Shown here piece after piece: positions 10,358 through 17,617 of a DNA stretch of 64,000 bases. The notes beneath the pieces are model-generated. The model had not been told where the DNA came from. It saw only the letters and a program-made list of their open reading frames with translations, and made no database searches. Source of the stretch: Sva-07 sp963752815 (lineage in GTDB: Bacteria; Actinomycetota; Acidimicrobiia; Acidimicrobiales; Ilumatobacteraceae); the NCBI GenBank assembly GCA_963752815.1, contig CAVVZI010000013.1, positions 1 to 64,000 of the forward strand. The letters are read 5' to 3'. A program made the position numbers and the translations under genes. The stretch's first letter is position 1. The number at the start of each line of letters is the position of its first letter.

Positions 10358-10957
10358 GCTTGTCGGCCGGGATTCGCCGGTCGGGCGGGAATCCCCATCA
10401 CCACGGTGTCATCAGGTACGTCGTCGACCACCACAGCTCCGGCCGCCACGAATGAGCGATTGCCGATGGAGACATGATCTATGACCGTTGCACCGATTCC
10501 AATCCACGTACCGCGCCCAATCAAAGCGCCACCGCCGATTCGACACCCGGGTCCCAAGGTTCGCGAAGTCGTCAACGACCACATCGTGGCACACGAGCGA
10601 ACCCACGTTGACGATTACGTGGCATCCCACACACCGCGGCGCTGTTTATCACGGCGAGCGGTGTCACCGTCCTCCCTCCCGAGGTCGGCGGTCCGCGAAA
10701 CCCAACCTGCCGCTGACACGATCGAGCCAATGGGCGGCCGGACCAAAGTTCGACGAATCGCCGTCGCACAACTGGTCATCTACTGCGGTGACGACCCAAT
10801 CGAAGTCGTTCTGCTGATCGGTCGTCACGATGGGGGCGCCGTGTGAAGTGTCGTCGCGTTCGAACGCCGGTCGCGACTCCTCGTAGAAGAATGCGACCTG
10901 CGTACCATCGGGGATGTAGCCAGCCGATTCGACTGCTTGTCGACCAGCACCGAGCAC
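10354..10957 (-). CDS. NeuD-like sugar O-acyltransferase, frameshifted, 5' end doubtful
   Basis: The N-terminal nucleotide-binding-like part is LGAGRQAVESAGYIPDG with TTDQQNDFDWVVTAVDD. The C-terminal left-handed beta-helix of hexapeptide repeats (GGGALIGRGTWIGIGATVID, VSIGNRSFVAAGAVVV) ends VVMGIPARPA, the standard end of this acetyltransferase family. Frame changes occur at about 10590 and 10750. The first readable codon is a GTG at 10957, directly preceded by an in-frame TAA. Usual family members have a few more N-terminal residues, so the gene is either indel-damaged or cut at the contig junction beside it. It works with the DegT enzyme that follows. Confidence 0.7.
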
Positions 10958-11015
10958 ACCTTACGCACCGTTTGAGCCACCGCCGGACGTTAGCAACGGG
11001 TACCCAATTGACCGC
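10958..11015. other. probable chimeric junction
   Basis: On the left is a minus-strand acyltransferase that lacks a clear 5' end; on the right is a plus-strand galE that lacks its entire N-terminal NAD-binding half. Both genes are truncated at the same roughly 50-base stretch, the density of frameshifts falls sharply to the right, and the inferred organism type changes from diderm to Actinobacteria. This is best explained by a mis-join of two genomes. The exact base of the join cannot be read from sequence alone. Confidence 0.65.
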
Positions 11016-11603
11016 GAAGAGCGAGACCACGGCGATCCAGCCCGAGAGCGTGTACGCCGAGACCAAGGACCGGTCGAGCGGATCCTTCGTTGGTACGGCG
11101 CGACGAACGCCTGCCGCGCCGTGGGCCTCCGCTACTTCAACGCCGCTGGCGCGAGCTTCGACGGGCGGATCGGCGAGGACTGGACCTACAGCGTCAACCT
11201 CATCCCGCTGGCGATGAAGGCCGCGCTCCTCGGCGACCGCAAGCTGAGCGTCTTCGGCGACGACTACGACACGCCCGACGGCACCTGCATCCGCGACTAC
11301 ATCCACGTCGACGACCTCGCCGACGCTCACGTGAAGGCACTCGACTACCTCGCCGGCGGCGGCGAGACCGTCGAGGTCAACCTCGGAACAGGAGTCGGCT
11401 CGTCGGTGCTCGACGTGATCAACACCACCGCCGAGATCAGCGGTCTCGCCGTTCCGTACGAGATCGTCGACCGTCGCGCCGGCGACCCGGTCGCGACGTA
11501 TGCCGACCCGACGTTCGCTGAGGCCACCCTCGGGTGGCGGGCGCAGTACGGGCTCGACGAGATCGTGCGCACCGCCTACGAGTGGCACCGCTCGCAACTT
11601 TGA
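11016..11603 (+). CDS. galE: UDP-glucose 4-epimerase, C-terminal half
   Basis: Readable from about IQPESVYAETK, where YAETK is the YxxxK catalytic pair of the short-chain reductase fold; after one indel, VERILRWYGATNACRAVGLR and then RYFNAAGASFDG follow, and the rest to SQL at 11603 is one frame (open from 11121). It includes VFGDDYDTPDGTCIRDYIHV, the conserved GalE substrate region, and GWRAQYGLDEIV. The N-terminal Rossmann half with GxxGxxG is missing, cut at the junction. Interconverts UDP-galactose and UDP-glucose when complete. Confidence 0.85.
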   Translation, partial: EERDHGDPARERVRRDQGPVERILRWYGATNACRAVGLRYFNAAGASFDGRIGEDWTYSVNLIPLAMKAALLGDRKLSVFGDDYDTPDGTCIRDYIHVDDLADAHVKALDYLAGGGETVEVNLGTGVGSSVLDVINTTAEISGLAVPYEIVDRRAGDPVATYADPTFAEATLGWRAQYGLDEIVRTAYEWHRSQL

Positions 11604-11618
11604 GCGGCGACTGACCGT

Positions 11619-12404
11619 TCAGACGATCTCGGCCGCTGGGTGGGCGCCGATCGAGCGCATCCGGTCGAGCCAACCCAGCAGCACCGCCACCGCCCGCGGG
11701 TCGTGACGCAACCGGTGGCCGGCGCCTTCGAACAGGCTCAGCTCGGCGTCGCCGTGGGCGTTGACCAGCTGGCGCGCATCGGACACCGGCACGCTGTCGT
11801 CGTCCTCGCCGTGCATCACGAGCAGCGGCCGCGGCGCGAACCGGCGGGCTGACGCCACCGGGCGGAAGCGTCGGAACTCCCGCGACCACTCGTCGACCGA
11901 CTCCGGGAACCGGCGGTCGTGGATCGCCCCGATCTCCCGGGCGTGTTCGAGGAATCGACGGGGCTGCTCCGCCCAGTCGTCGAAGTCGGCACGGGGGCTC
12001 AGCAACGCGGCCGCCGACACTCGCGGGTCGTCGGCACCCACACAGATCGCGATCGACCCGCCGGTGTTGGTCCCCACGAGGATCACACCCGACGGGTTGC
12101 TGATGGTCACCAGGTGCGAGATCGCCGAACGCAGATCGTCGACCCAGCCCTGCAGCGAGAAGTCACCCCCGCTGTCGCCACAGCCACGGAAGTTGAACGT
12201 CATCGTCACGCAGCCGAGTTCGCGGGCCATGCGATCCACGAGTTGCGGGAAGGTCCCTCCCGAACTCCTGGCATCGAGCGGGCCGATCGGAAAGCCGTGG
12301 CAGAGGATCACGCCCGGCCCGTCCTCGACGTCGCCGGATGGTCGCGCGATGTGGCACGCGAGCTCGATCGCGTTGGAGGTGAAACGATCGGTCATCCCGG
12401 ACAT
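11619..12404 (-). CDS. alpha/beta hydrolase with Asn at nucleophile position
   Basis: A 261-residue alpha/beta-hydrolase fold protein. VILCHGFPIGP is the oxyanion HG motif; FNFRGCGDSGGDF is typical of the fold; VMHGEDDDSVP holds the likely acid; GAGHRL holds the catalytic His. The nucleophile elbow reads VGTNTGGS, so the usual Ser of GxSxG is Asn (AAC, one base from AGC). Either a base error or a non-hydrolytic member. Starts at 12404 (MSGMTDRF) or at the second ATG, 12395. Convergent with galE, 15 bases apart. Confidence 0.75.
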   Translation of the reverse strand: MSGMTDRFTSNAIELACHIARPSGDVEDGPGVILCHGFPIGPLDARSSGGTFPQLVDRMARELGCVTMTFNFRGCGDSGGDFSLQGWVDDLRSAISHLVTISNPSGVILVGTNTGGSIAICVGADDPRVSAAALLSPRADFDDWAEQPRRFLEHAREIGAIHDRRFPESVDEWSREFRRFRPVASARRFAPRPLLVMHGEDDDSVPVSDARQLVNAHGDAELSLFEGAGHRLRHDPRAVAVLLGWLDRMRSIGAHPAAEIV

Positions 12405-12434
12405 GTCGAGCGCGATCCTCCGGGTCCTCGACGA

Positions 12435-12659
12435 TCAGGCCCGCGGCTTGCGATGCATCCGACGCTTGCCCGGTGTCGCCAGCGTGTACCCACGGTTGCG
12501 GGCCTCGTCCAGCGTGTCGGGCCCGAAGCTCAAACCGACCCCCTGCTTGACGATCTCGTCGATCGTCGCCTCGTCGTCCCACCCATCGAGGTCGTAGACG
12601 AGTTGGGTCCGCTTGTCGCCGATGAACCGGCTGTGTTCGAACTTCGGATGGTGATGCAT
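12435..12659 (-). CDS. small conserved hypothetical protein, 74 aa
   Basis: Reads MHHHPKFEHSRFIGDKRTQL, then a short acidic helical part (LDGWDDEATIDEIVKQGVGL) and a basic tail (PGKRRMHRKPRA). No signal peptide or membrane segment. I do not recognise the family. It ends 30 bases before the hydrolase start on the same strand and may be co-transcribed with it. Confidence 0.55.
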   Translation of the reverse strand: MHHHPKFEHSRFIGDKRTQLVYDLDGWDDEATIDEIVKQGVGLSFGPDTLDEARNRGYTLATPGKRRMHRKPRA

Positions 12660-13010
12660 CGACGGCCAAACGTAGCCGAGCGTGGTGAAACCGGCCCAGC
12701 GCGACCTGGCCCGGACGCGACAATGCCGGGCCCAGGTCGGAGAACCGACGGGCCCGGCACTGCACGGACTGTGGGACTGTCGTCACCACGATCGAGACAA
12801 GACCGAGATTCGACCTTCGTACTCGAACACCGCTGGGACCACTTGCGGCGATGACGGTCAGCGGGGGTTGGCGGGGATTCGCCAGGCGGTCCAGCCTGTC
12901 GGCCTAGCGGCCAACCACCTCCAGGGTCCCCTTACAACTGTCTGGCATGTTTGGACCACCTCCCTTCTCTGGTGGATCGAACAATAATCGCGACCCGAGC
13001 CGCTGTCATC
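12660..13010. other. 351-base intergenic region with one hairpin
   Basis: No convincing gene. An inverted repeat, GACCTGGCCCGG (12703-12714) against CCGGGCCCAGGTC (12726-12738), lies about 45 bases upstream of the 74-aa gene; it may be a terminator of the phosphate transport operon or a leader structure. The rest shows no promoter, RNA gene or repeat that I can support. Confidence 0.4.
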
Positions 13011-13178
13011 TCAGTTTCCGCGGGTACGGCTGCGGCGATCGGCCCACGACGCCACGGCCAGCAGCACGTACACGACCGACAGGGCGATCGGCACCCAGCG
13101 GTGCTCGCCGTCGGTCACCGGGATCAGCAGGGCACACACGAAGGCCGCACCGAGGAAGAAGATCGCCCGCTGGTCCAT
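13011..13178 (-). CDS. small two-helix membrane protein, 55 aa
   Basis: MDQRAIFFLGAAFVCALLIP is a first membrane helix, WVPIALSVVYVLLAVASWA a second, then a basic tail RRSRTRGN. The ATG overlaps the TGA of the upstream PiT gene (TGATG), so it is translationally coupled to the phosphate permease. I do not know a named family; the context suggests an accessory subunit of the transporter or a passenger gene. Confidence 0.65.
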   Translation of the reverse strand: MDQRAIFFLGAAFVCALLIPVTDGEHRWVPIALSVVYVLLAVASWADRRSRTRGN

Positions 13179-14173
13179 CAGTTGAATGCTGCCACGACGG
13201 CGTACATGGCCATGGCGACGAGCCAGGCTCCGGGAATCGTGAGGATCCACGCCCACACCACCCGGCCGGCCACCGACCAGCGCACCGCGGAGATCCGCCG
13301 GCTGGAGCCGACGCCGACGATCGCCCCGGTGATCGTGTGCGTCGTCGACACCGGGATCCCCGAGGCCGACGTGAAGAACAGGGTGACCGCCGCCGCCGAC
13401 TCCGCGGCCATGCCGCCGGCCGGCTGGAGGCGGGTGATCTTCGACCCCATCGTCTTGACGATGCGCCACCCGCCCATCAACGTGCCGAGCGCGATCGCCG
13501 TGTGGGCCGACAGCACGACCCAGATCGGCACGTCCGAACCCGTCGGGAGATGGCCGCTGCTGATCAGCACGGCGAGGATGATGCCCATCGTCTTCTGCGC
13601 GTCGTTGCCGCCGTGACCGAGGCTGAACGCCGCCGCCGACACGAGCTGACCGCTGCGGAACCCCTGGTGGAGCCGCTCGACGTTGCGATACCGGGCGAAG
13701 ATCCACAGCAGGGCGATCATGAAGATCAGGCCGAGCGCGAGGCCGATCAACGGCGACAGCACGATGAACACGCCGATCGTGCGCAGCCCCGACGGGATCA
13801 GCACGCCGAAGCCACCATGGGCCACGGCCGCGCCGGCCATGCCGCCGATCAGCGCGTGCGACGAGCTCGTCGGCAGGCCCAGGTAGAACGTGATCAGGTT
13901 CCACACGATCGCCCCGATCAGCCCGGCGAAGATCACGCCGATCGTCAGCGCCTCGGGCTCCACCACACCGGTGGCGATCGTGGCGGCGACGACGGTCCCG
14001 AAGATCAAGAAGGCGGCGAAGTTGAAGAACGCCGCCCACACCACGGCCAAGCGCGGCGACAGCACCCGCGTCGACACCACGGTGGCGATCGAGTTCGCCG
14101 CGTCGTGGAAGCCGTTGACGAAGTCGAACCCGAGCGCGATCGCGATCGTGACGTAGAGGGCGAACGTCTCCAT
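13178..14173 (-). CDS. pit: PiT-family inorganic phosphate transporter
   Basis: A 331-residue polytopic membrane protein. It carries both inverted PiT signatures: FDFVNGFHDAANSIATVVST at the N-terminus and AFSLGHGGNDAQKTMGIIL in the second half, plus LPTSSSHALIGG and GIPVSTTHTITGA. These are the duplicated GxNDAxxx and ST(S/T)H motifs. Imports phosphate with a cation (H+ or metal-phosphate). Preceded by the DUF47 gene three bases away and followed by the coupled 55-aa membrane protein: one operon. The start codon is ATG at 14173. Confidence 0.93.
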   Translation of the reverse strand: METFALYVTIAIALGFDFVNGFHDAANSIATVVSTRVLSPRLAVVWAAFFNFAAFLIFGTVVAATIATGVVEPEALTIGVIFAGLIGAIVWNLITFYLGLPTSSSHALIGGMAGAAVAHGGFGVLIPSGLRTIGVFIVLSPLIGLALGLIFMIALLWIFARYRNVERLHQGFRSGQLVSAAAFSLGHGGNDAQKTMGIILAVLISSGHLPTGSDVPIWVVLSAHTAIALGTLMGGWRIVKTMGSKITRLQPAGGMAAESAAAVTLFFTSASGIPVSTTHTITGAIVGVGSSRRISAVRWSVAGRVVWAWILTIPGAWLVAMAMYAVVAAFN

Positions 14174-14176
14174 CCG

Positions 14177-14788
14177 TCAGGCGTGCTTCAGGACGATGGC
14201 CTCGGCGATGTCGGAGATGTCCTCCATCGCGTCGATCGCATCCTCCATCGCCTCGGTGACGTCCTTCCAGTACAACGTCGCCTTCGCCTTGAACTCGACC
14301 GAGTACAGGCGCCGCAGGGCTTCGCGGTAGACCCCGTCGCCGACGGTCTCCAGACGGTCGATCTCGTCGAGGTGCGGGCCGAGCCCTTTCATCGTCTTCA
14401 ATCCGCCCACCAACGCCGCCACCTCGTCGGCCATCGCCACGAGCAGGTCCGCCTGCTCGATCAGCTCGGGCATCTCGGCCACGTCACGGTCGCCGAAGTC
14501 GAGCAGGTACGCGACCTCGAGCATGTTGTCGACGATGTCGTCGAGTTGCTCGGCGAGGGCGTGGATGTCCTCACGATCGAACGGGGTGACGAAGGCCGAG
14601 TTCAGCCGCTGGAGGATGTCGCGCGTCAACGTGTCACCGTCGGCCTCGCAGCGGTGCACGGCGTCCGATCCGATGGCCTGATCCTTCAGCAGGTCACGGA
14701 GCAAACGGCTGCACGCGACCACGTTTGCCGCGGACTGATCGAACAGGTCGAAGAACCCATCGTCGCGCGGAATGAGACGGAACCTCAC
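14177..14788 (-). CDS. DUF47/PhoU-like regulator of PiT
   Basis: A 203-residue all-helical protein starting with GTG at 14788 (RFRLIPRDDGFFDLFDQSA). The FFDLFDQ start and the E/D-rich helices (HRCEADGDTLTRDI, DREDIHALAEQLDDIVDNM) are typical of DUF47, a PhoU-related family that binds metal clusters and is almost always encoded next to PiT permeases. Probably controls the permease downstream. First gene of the operon; no Pho-box was recognised upstream. Confidence 0.88.
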   Translation of the reverse strand: MRFRLIPRDDGFFDLFDQSAANVVACSRLLRDLLKDQAIGSDAVHRCEADGDTLTRDILQRLNSAFVTPFDREDIHALAEQLDDIVDNMLEVAYLLDFGDRDVAEMPELIEQADLLVAMADEVAALVGGLKTMKGLGPHLDEIDRLETVGDGVYREALRRLYSVEFKAKATLYWKDVTEAMEDAIDAMEDISDIAEAIVLKHA

Positions 14789-14833
14789 GAGTCACGCACG
14801 GTAGTCGCCCGATGCCGAGCGGTTACAACTGGC

Positions 14834-15661
14834 TCAGATCGTGTAGGCCTGGTTTTCGAGGATTTTGTGTGCCAGATCCTCGTCGCCGTCGATCACGATC
14901 TGGTCGAGCAGCTCGTCCGGGCGGACCCGACCGGCGCACCGCCTGGTCATCACGCCGACGGGCATCGTCAGCACGACGGTCGCCGGCAGATGCAGACGGT
15001 CGACGACCATCGCCCGTTCGACCACTTCGACGTGGATCTGGCGGACGACCGCTCCCCCGTCGGTGAGGGCGAACGTCACCCGATCCCCGGGCTGGGCGCC
15101 CGCCTTCTTGCCGACGACGAAGCCGAGCGCGGTCGTCATCTCGTCGAGCGTGACCTCGACGGCGAGGCCGGATTCGTCGCCCGGCCGTCCGACGGCATCA
15201 CGGATGTCCTGCTCGTGGAGCCAGCAGTCGAACACCCGGATCTGCATGAACCGGCCGAACGTGTCCTTGCCGGCGGGCGTGAACGACTCGGCGTCCCACT
15301 CGTCCTGCGACATCGCCTCGAGGACGCCCAGCCGCTCGGCGGTGATCTCTCCGAATCGGGTGAGCACCAACGACGGATCCATCGCACGGATCGATTCGAC
15401 CCACTTCTCGTTGAACTCGCCGATGTCGTTGCGGATGTGATCGCGCGCCCCGCGATCGATCTCGATCGCCGGCGCGGCCACGCCGTTCAACATCTCCTCG
15501 GTGCCGATGATGTGGGCGACGTTGTCCTGCACGTCCCAGCCGTCCAGCACCGTCGGCGTGTGCCACTCGTCGTCGGACAGTCCGCTCAGCAGGTCTTCGA
15601 TGCTCGTCCACACCTCACGCAGCGCCTCGACCGTTCGGTCCTTCGAAATCGTCGATGCCAT
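14834..15661 (-). CDS. maleylpyruvate isomerase-type (mycothiol-dependent, DinB-like) protein
   Basis: 275 residues from MASTISKDRTVEALREVWTS. The N-terminal DinB/MDMPI helical bundle has DEWHTPTVLDGWDVQDNVAH, where TxLxGWxVxD and a His are the family metal site, with further possible ligands in DCWLHEQDIRDA. The C-terminal SCP2-like part follows (ALTDGGAVVRQIHVEVVERA). Mycothiol-dependent enzymes of this family occur in Actinobacteria, supporting the host assignment. A longer start at 15724 is open but its residues (GVPRTRAGRGRT) do not look coding. Confidence 0.8.
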   Translation of the reverse strand: MASTISKDRTVEALREVWTSIEDLLSGLSDDEWHTPTVLDGWDVQDNVAHIIGTEEMLNGVAAPAIEIDRGARDHIRNDIGEFNEKWVESIRAMDPSLVLTRFGEITAERLGVLEAMSQDEWDAESFTPAGKDTFGRFMQIRVFDCWLHEQDIRDAVGRPGDESGLAVEVTLDEMTTALGFVVGKKAGAQPGDRVTFALTDGGAVVRQIHVEVVERAMVVDRLHLPATVVLTMPVGVMTRRCAGRVRPDELLDQIVIDGDEDLAHKILENQAYTI

Positions 15662-15774
15662 CTGCGCATGTTCGCACACCACGGTTCGGCCTCGGCCAGC
15701 GCGGGTACGTGGTACACCAGACACGATCGTGCCGTCGGAATTCGGTGCGTTCCTTGCCGAGATTGGAGGTCACC

Positions 15775-16287
15775 ATGACCCATCCCCTGTCACGGAGGCG
15801 TGTGATCGGTGCCGGTGGCACCGCCGCCGCCCTCGCGGTCGCACTGACGCCCCAGGTGTCGCGGGCGCAGACGTCGCCGCCCGGCGGACGAACGGGCCAA
15901 CTGATCACGCTCGTGACACCGACGCGGGTCTTCGACTCGCGCACCGCATCCCCGGCGATCGGCGGCGGGAAGCTCGCCTCGGGCAACGCCGTCGGTATCC
16001 CGGTGTCCGGTGGGACCCTCGACGGGAGCGGCGTGTCGGTGGCGTTCGTCAACTGCACCATCACCGACACCGAGGGGAGCGGCTACCTGACCATCACGCA
16101 ATCCGATCTGAGTGGTGAGCTGCCGCCTCCGCTGACCTCGAACATCAACTGGTCGACCAGCGGGCAGACGCTCGCCAACCTCGTGCTCACCGCGGTCGGT
16201 GGTGAGAGCACGATCTCGGTCGCCTGCGGAGGCAACGGCCGGACCCACTTCATCATCGACCTGCAGGGGTACGTCCCGATCCCATAG
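15775..16287 (+). CDS. Tat-secreted cell-surface domain protein
   Basis: Starts at the ATG at 15775 after GGAGGT. The N-terminus SRRRVIGAGGTAAALAVAL is a twin-arginine signal peptide; cleavage is expected after SRAQ. The mature 140 residues form one beta-rich domain beginning VTPTRVFDSRTA and ending FIIDLQGYVPIP. This DxR...GY domain is common in secreted proteins of Acidimicrobiia; the same domain recurs in the Tat protein at 46572-47568. No enzymatic motif is visible. Single-gene unit. Confidence 0.75.
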   Translation: MTHPLSRRRVIGAGGTAAALAVALTPQVSRAQTSPPGGRTGQLITLVTPTRVFDSRTASPAIGGGKLASGNAVGIPVSGGTLDGSGVSVAFVNCTITDTEGSGYLTITQSDLSGELPPPLTSNINWSTSGQTLANLVLTAVGGESTISVACGGNGRTHFIIDLQGYVPIP

Positions 16288-16311
16288 CGATCGGCGGCGA
16301 CCCGCAGGTCG

Positions 16312-16772
16312 CTACATCGCGTCGTCCAACCCGGCCTGCGGGCCGACCGCGCCGATCGCCTCGAAGTAGGCGAGGTGCGCCTCGACGACGTTCACCGCGT
16401 CGACGTCGTCGAGCAGCTCCACACCGTTGCGCTCGGCCTCGCCGAACAGGTAGGCGGTCAGGTTCGTCTCGGTGATCACGACCGGTTCGACGATCTCCTG
16501 CGGGAGGTCGACCACGTCATCGGGCTGCAGACCCTGGTCGTGCAGCCACTGCATGTGGAACACCAGCAGCTGCTCGACCTCCTCGGGGGTGAGCCGGGCC
16601 TGGCTCTCCTCCGGCAGGCGATCGCACACGAAGTCGACCGCCTCGTCGAGCATGTACACCGCCCGGGGTGCGACGGCGTCGAGACGGTGCGCCTCACGTC
16701 CGACGGCGGCGGCGGCGATGGCGAACACCACCAGCGCGCCAGCACTGCAAACAGGATCGTGATGCCGTCCAT
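16312..16772 (-). CDS. membrane-anchored hypothetical protein, one frameshift
   Basis: Starts MDGITILFAVLA at 16772; an indel near 16738 moves the frame to LVVFAIAAAAVGREAHRLDA, together making one N-terminal membrane helix. The soluble part is acidic and helical (YMLDEAVDFVCDRLPEESQA, LTPEEVEQLLVFHMQWLHDQ) and ends GPQAGLDDAM. About 153 residues. I do not recognise the family. It is divergent from the toxin-antitoxin pair to the right. Confidence 0.6.
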
Positions 16773-16869
16773 CGTGTACCCAGCCTACGAAACAGAACGT
16801 TCGGCCGGCTCGTCCGACCCAGCCTGGGTCGTTCGTCTGACACCAAATCACTTCGCCGGCCCACAAGGC

Positions 16870-16903
16870 AACTTGCGGGTCGGAAATTCGCAAGCTAACT
16901 TGT
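16870..16903. promoter_or_regulatory. inverted and direct repeat before the toxin gene
   Basis: CTTGCG (16872-16877) is mirrored by CGCAAG (16889-16894), and the hexamer AACTTG occurs at 16870-16875 and again at 16897-16902. The block ends at the first possible start codon of the toxin gene, so it may be the operator through which the pair represses itself. Confidence 0.4.
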
Positions 16904-17135
16904 GGGTGTGGACGCGCCGTTCGTTGCGCCCAGCGCACGCAAACATGGCATCCACGATGACGACATCATGCATGCGTTCAACAATCCGATCTTTGTCGAG
17001 GACCTCGATGACGGGTTCACGATGTTCGTCGGTGCCGATTCCACCACTCGTCTGCTCGAGATCGGCATGGTCGACACCGAAGACGGTCCAATCATCATTC
17101 ACGCCATGCCAGCTCGACCCAAGTATCTGAGGTGA
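16902..17135 (+). CDS. type II toxin-like protein (BrnT/DUF4258-like)
   Basis: 77 residues. HDDDIMHAFNNPIFVEDLDD and IIIHAMPARPKYLR match the pattern of small actinobacterial toxins in which HGVxxxDIxHAL and VIHAMPxRxKY are conserved; these are related to BrnT-type RNase toxins. GTG at 16902 or 16908 can start it. The stop overlaps the next start (GTGA at 17132-17135), giving a toxin-first operon with translational coupling. RNase activity is inferred from family resemblance only. Confidence 0.65.
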   Translation: MGVDAPFVAPSARKHGIHDDDIMHAFNNPIFVEDLDDGFTMFVGADSTTRLLEIGMVDTEDGPIIIHAMPARPKYLR

Positions 17136-17413
17136 CCGCCATGCCCCGAACCGCACAAGAGATTCTCGATCACGCCGATGAACTCGCCGCCCGATTCGAA
17201 TCCCACGAACCCGGAAACGACGTTCGTGACGCTGCCGACCTGCGGCTGGTGCGGGAGGCTTTCCTGACTCGCGCCGACGCGGAACGGGCTCTCGGCGAAG
17301 CCGTGGTTCGTGCCCGCCATACGGGGCACTCGTGGGCATCGATCGGCGCAATGGTGGGAACCTCCGGGGAGGCAGCCCGTCAGCGCTACGGACAATCCGT
17401 CATCGCTCCGTAG
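17132..17413 (+). CDS. antitoxin with C-terminal HTH
   Basis: 93 residues, start GTG at 17132 (or ATG 17141). The N-terminal helical part is AQEILDHADELAARFESHEP; the C-terminus HSWASIGAMVGTSGEAARQR is a helix-turn-helix of the kind found in antitoxins paired with the DUF4258-like toxin family. It probably neutralises the upstream toxin and represses the operon. Confidence 0.65.
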   Translation: MTAMPRTAQEILDHADELAARFESHEPGNDVRDAADLRLVREAFLTRADAERALGEAVVRARHTGHSWASIGAMVGTSGEAARQRYGQSVIAP

Positions 17414-17537
17414 CAAACATTCGAGCGACTCCGCCCACCGACGGCCGCTCAGCTCCGGGGATGAAGTGTGAGCGCACACCGCAGAAATCGACACCAGCGC
17501 TCACAGATCGACCGCGGCGGGGGGCTGAAAACGGAAA

Positions 17538-17604
17538 AGGTCGCGCATCGGCGGCTGGCGCCGATGCACGACCTTGGGGTGCGGCCGGGGTCAGGTCCCC
17601 GGCC
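17538..17604. terminator. two adjacent strong hairpins
   Basis: The first hairpin, AGGTCGCGCATCGGCG against CGCCGATGCACGACCT (17538-17574), has a 5-base loop; the second, GGCCGGGG-tcaggt-CCCCGGCC (17583-17604), is perfect. They lie just past the end of the acyl-CoA dehydrogenase and convergent to the antitoxin gene, so they can terminate both. The centre of the second has the GGGGTCAG core seen in the dispersed palindromes at 37-51 kb. Confidence 0.55.
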
Positions 17605-17617
17605 GGACAGTGTCCGT

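Noticed and set aside
12947..15778. A 943-codon open frame on the plus strand
   Set aside because: It is antisense to the PiT, DUF47 and MDMPI genes, is rich in Arg, His and Asp with no domain sense, and is a GC-rich shadow frame.
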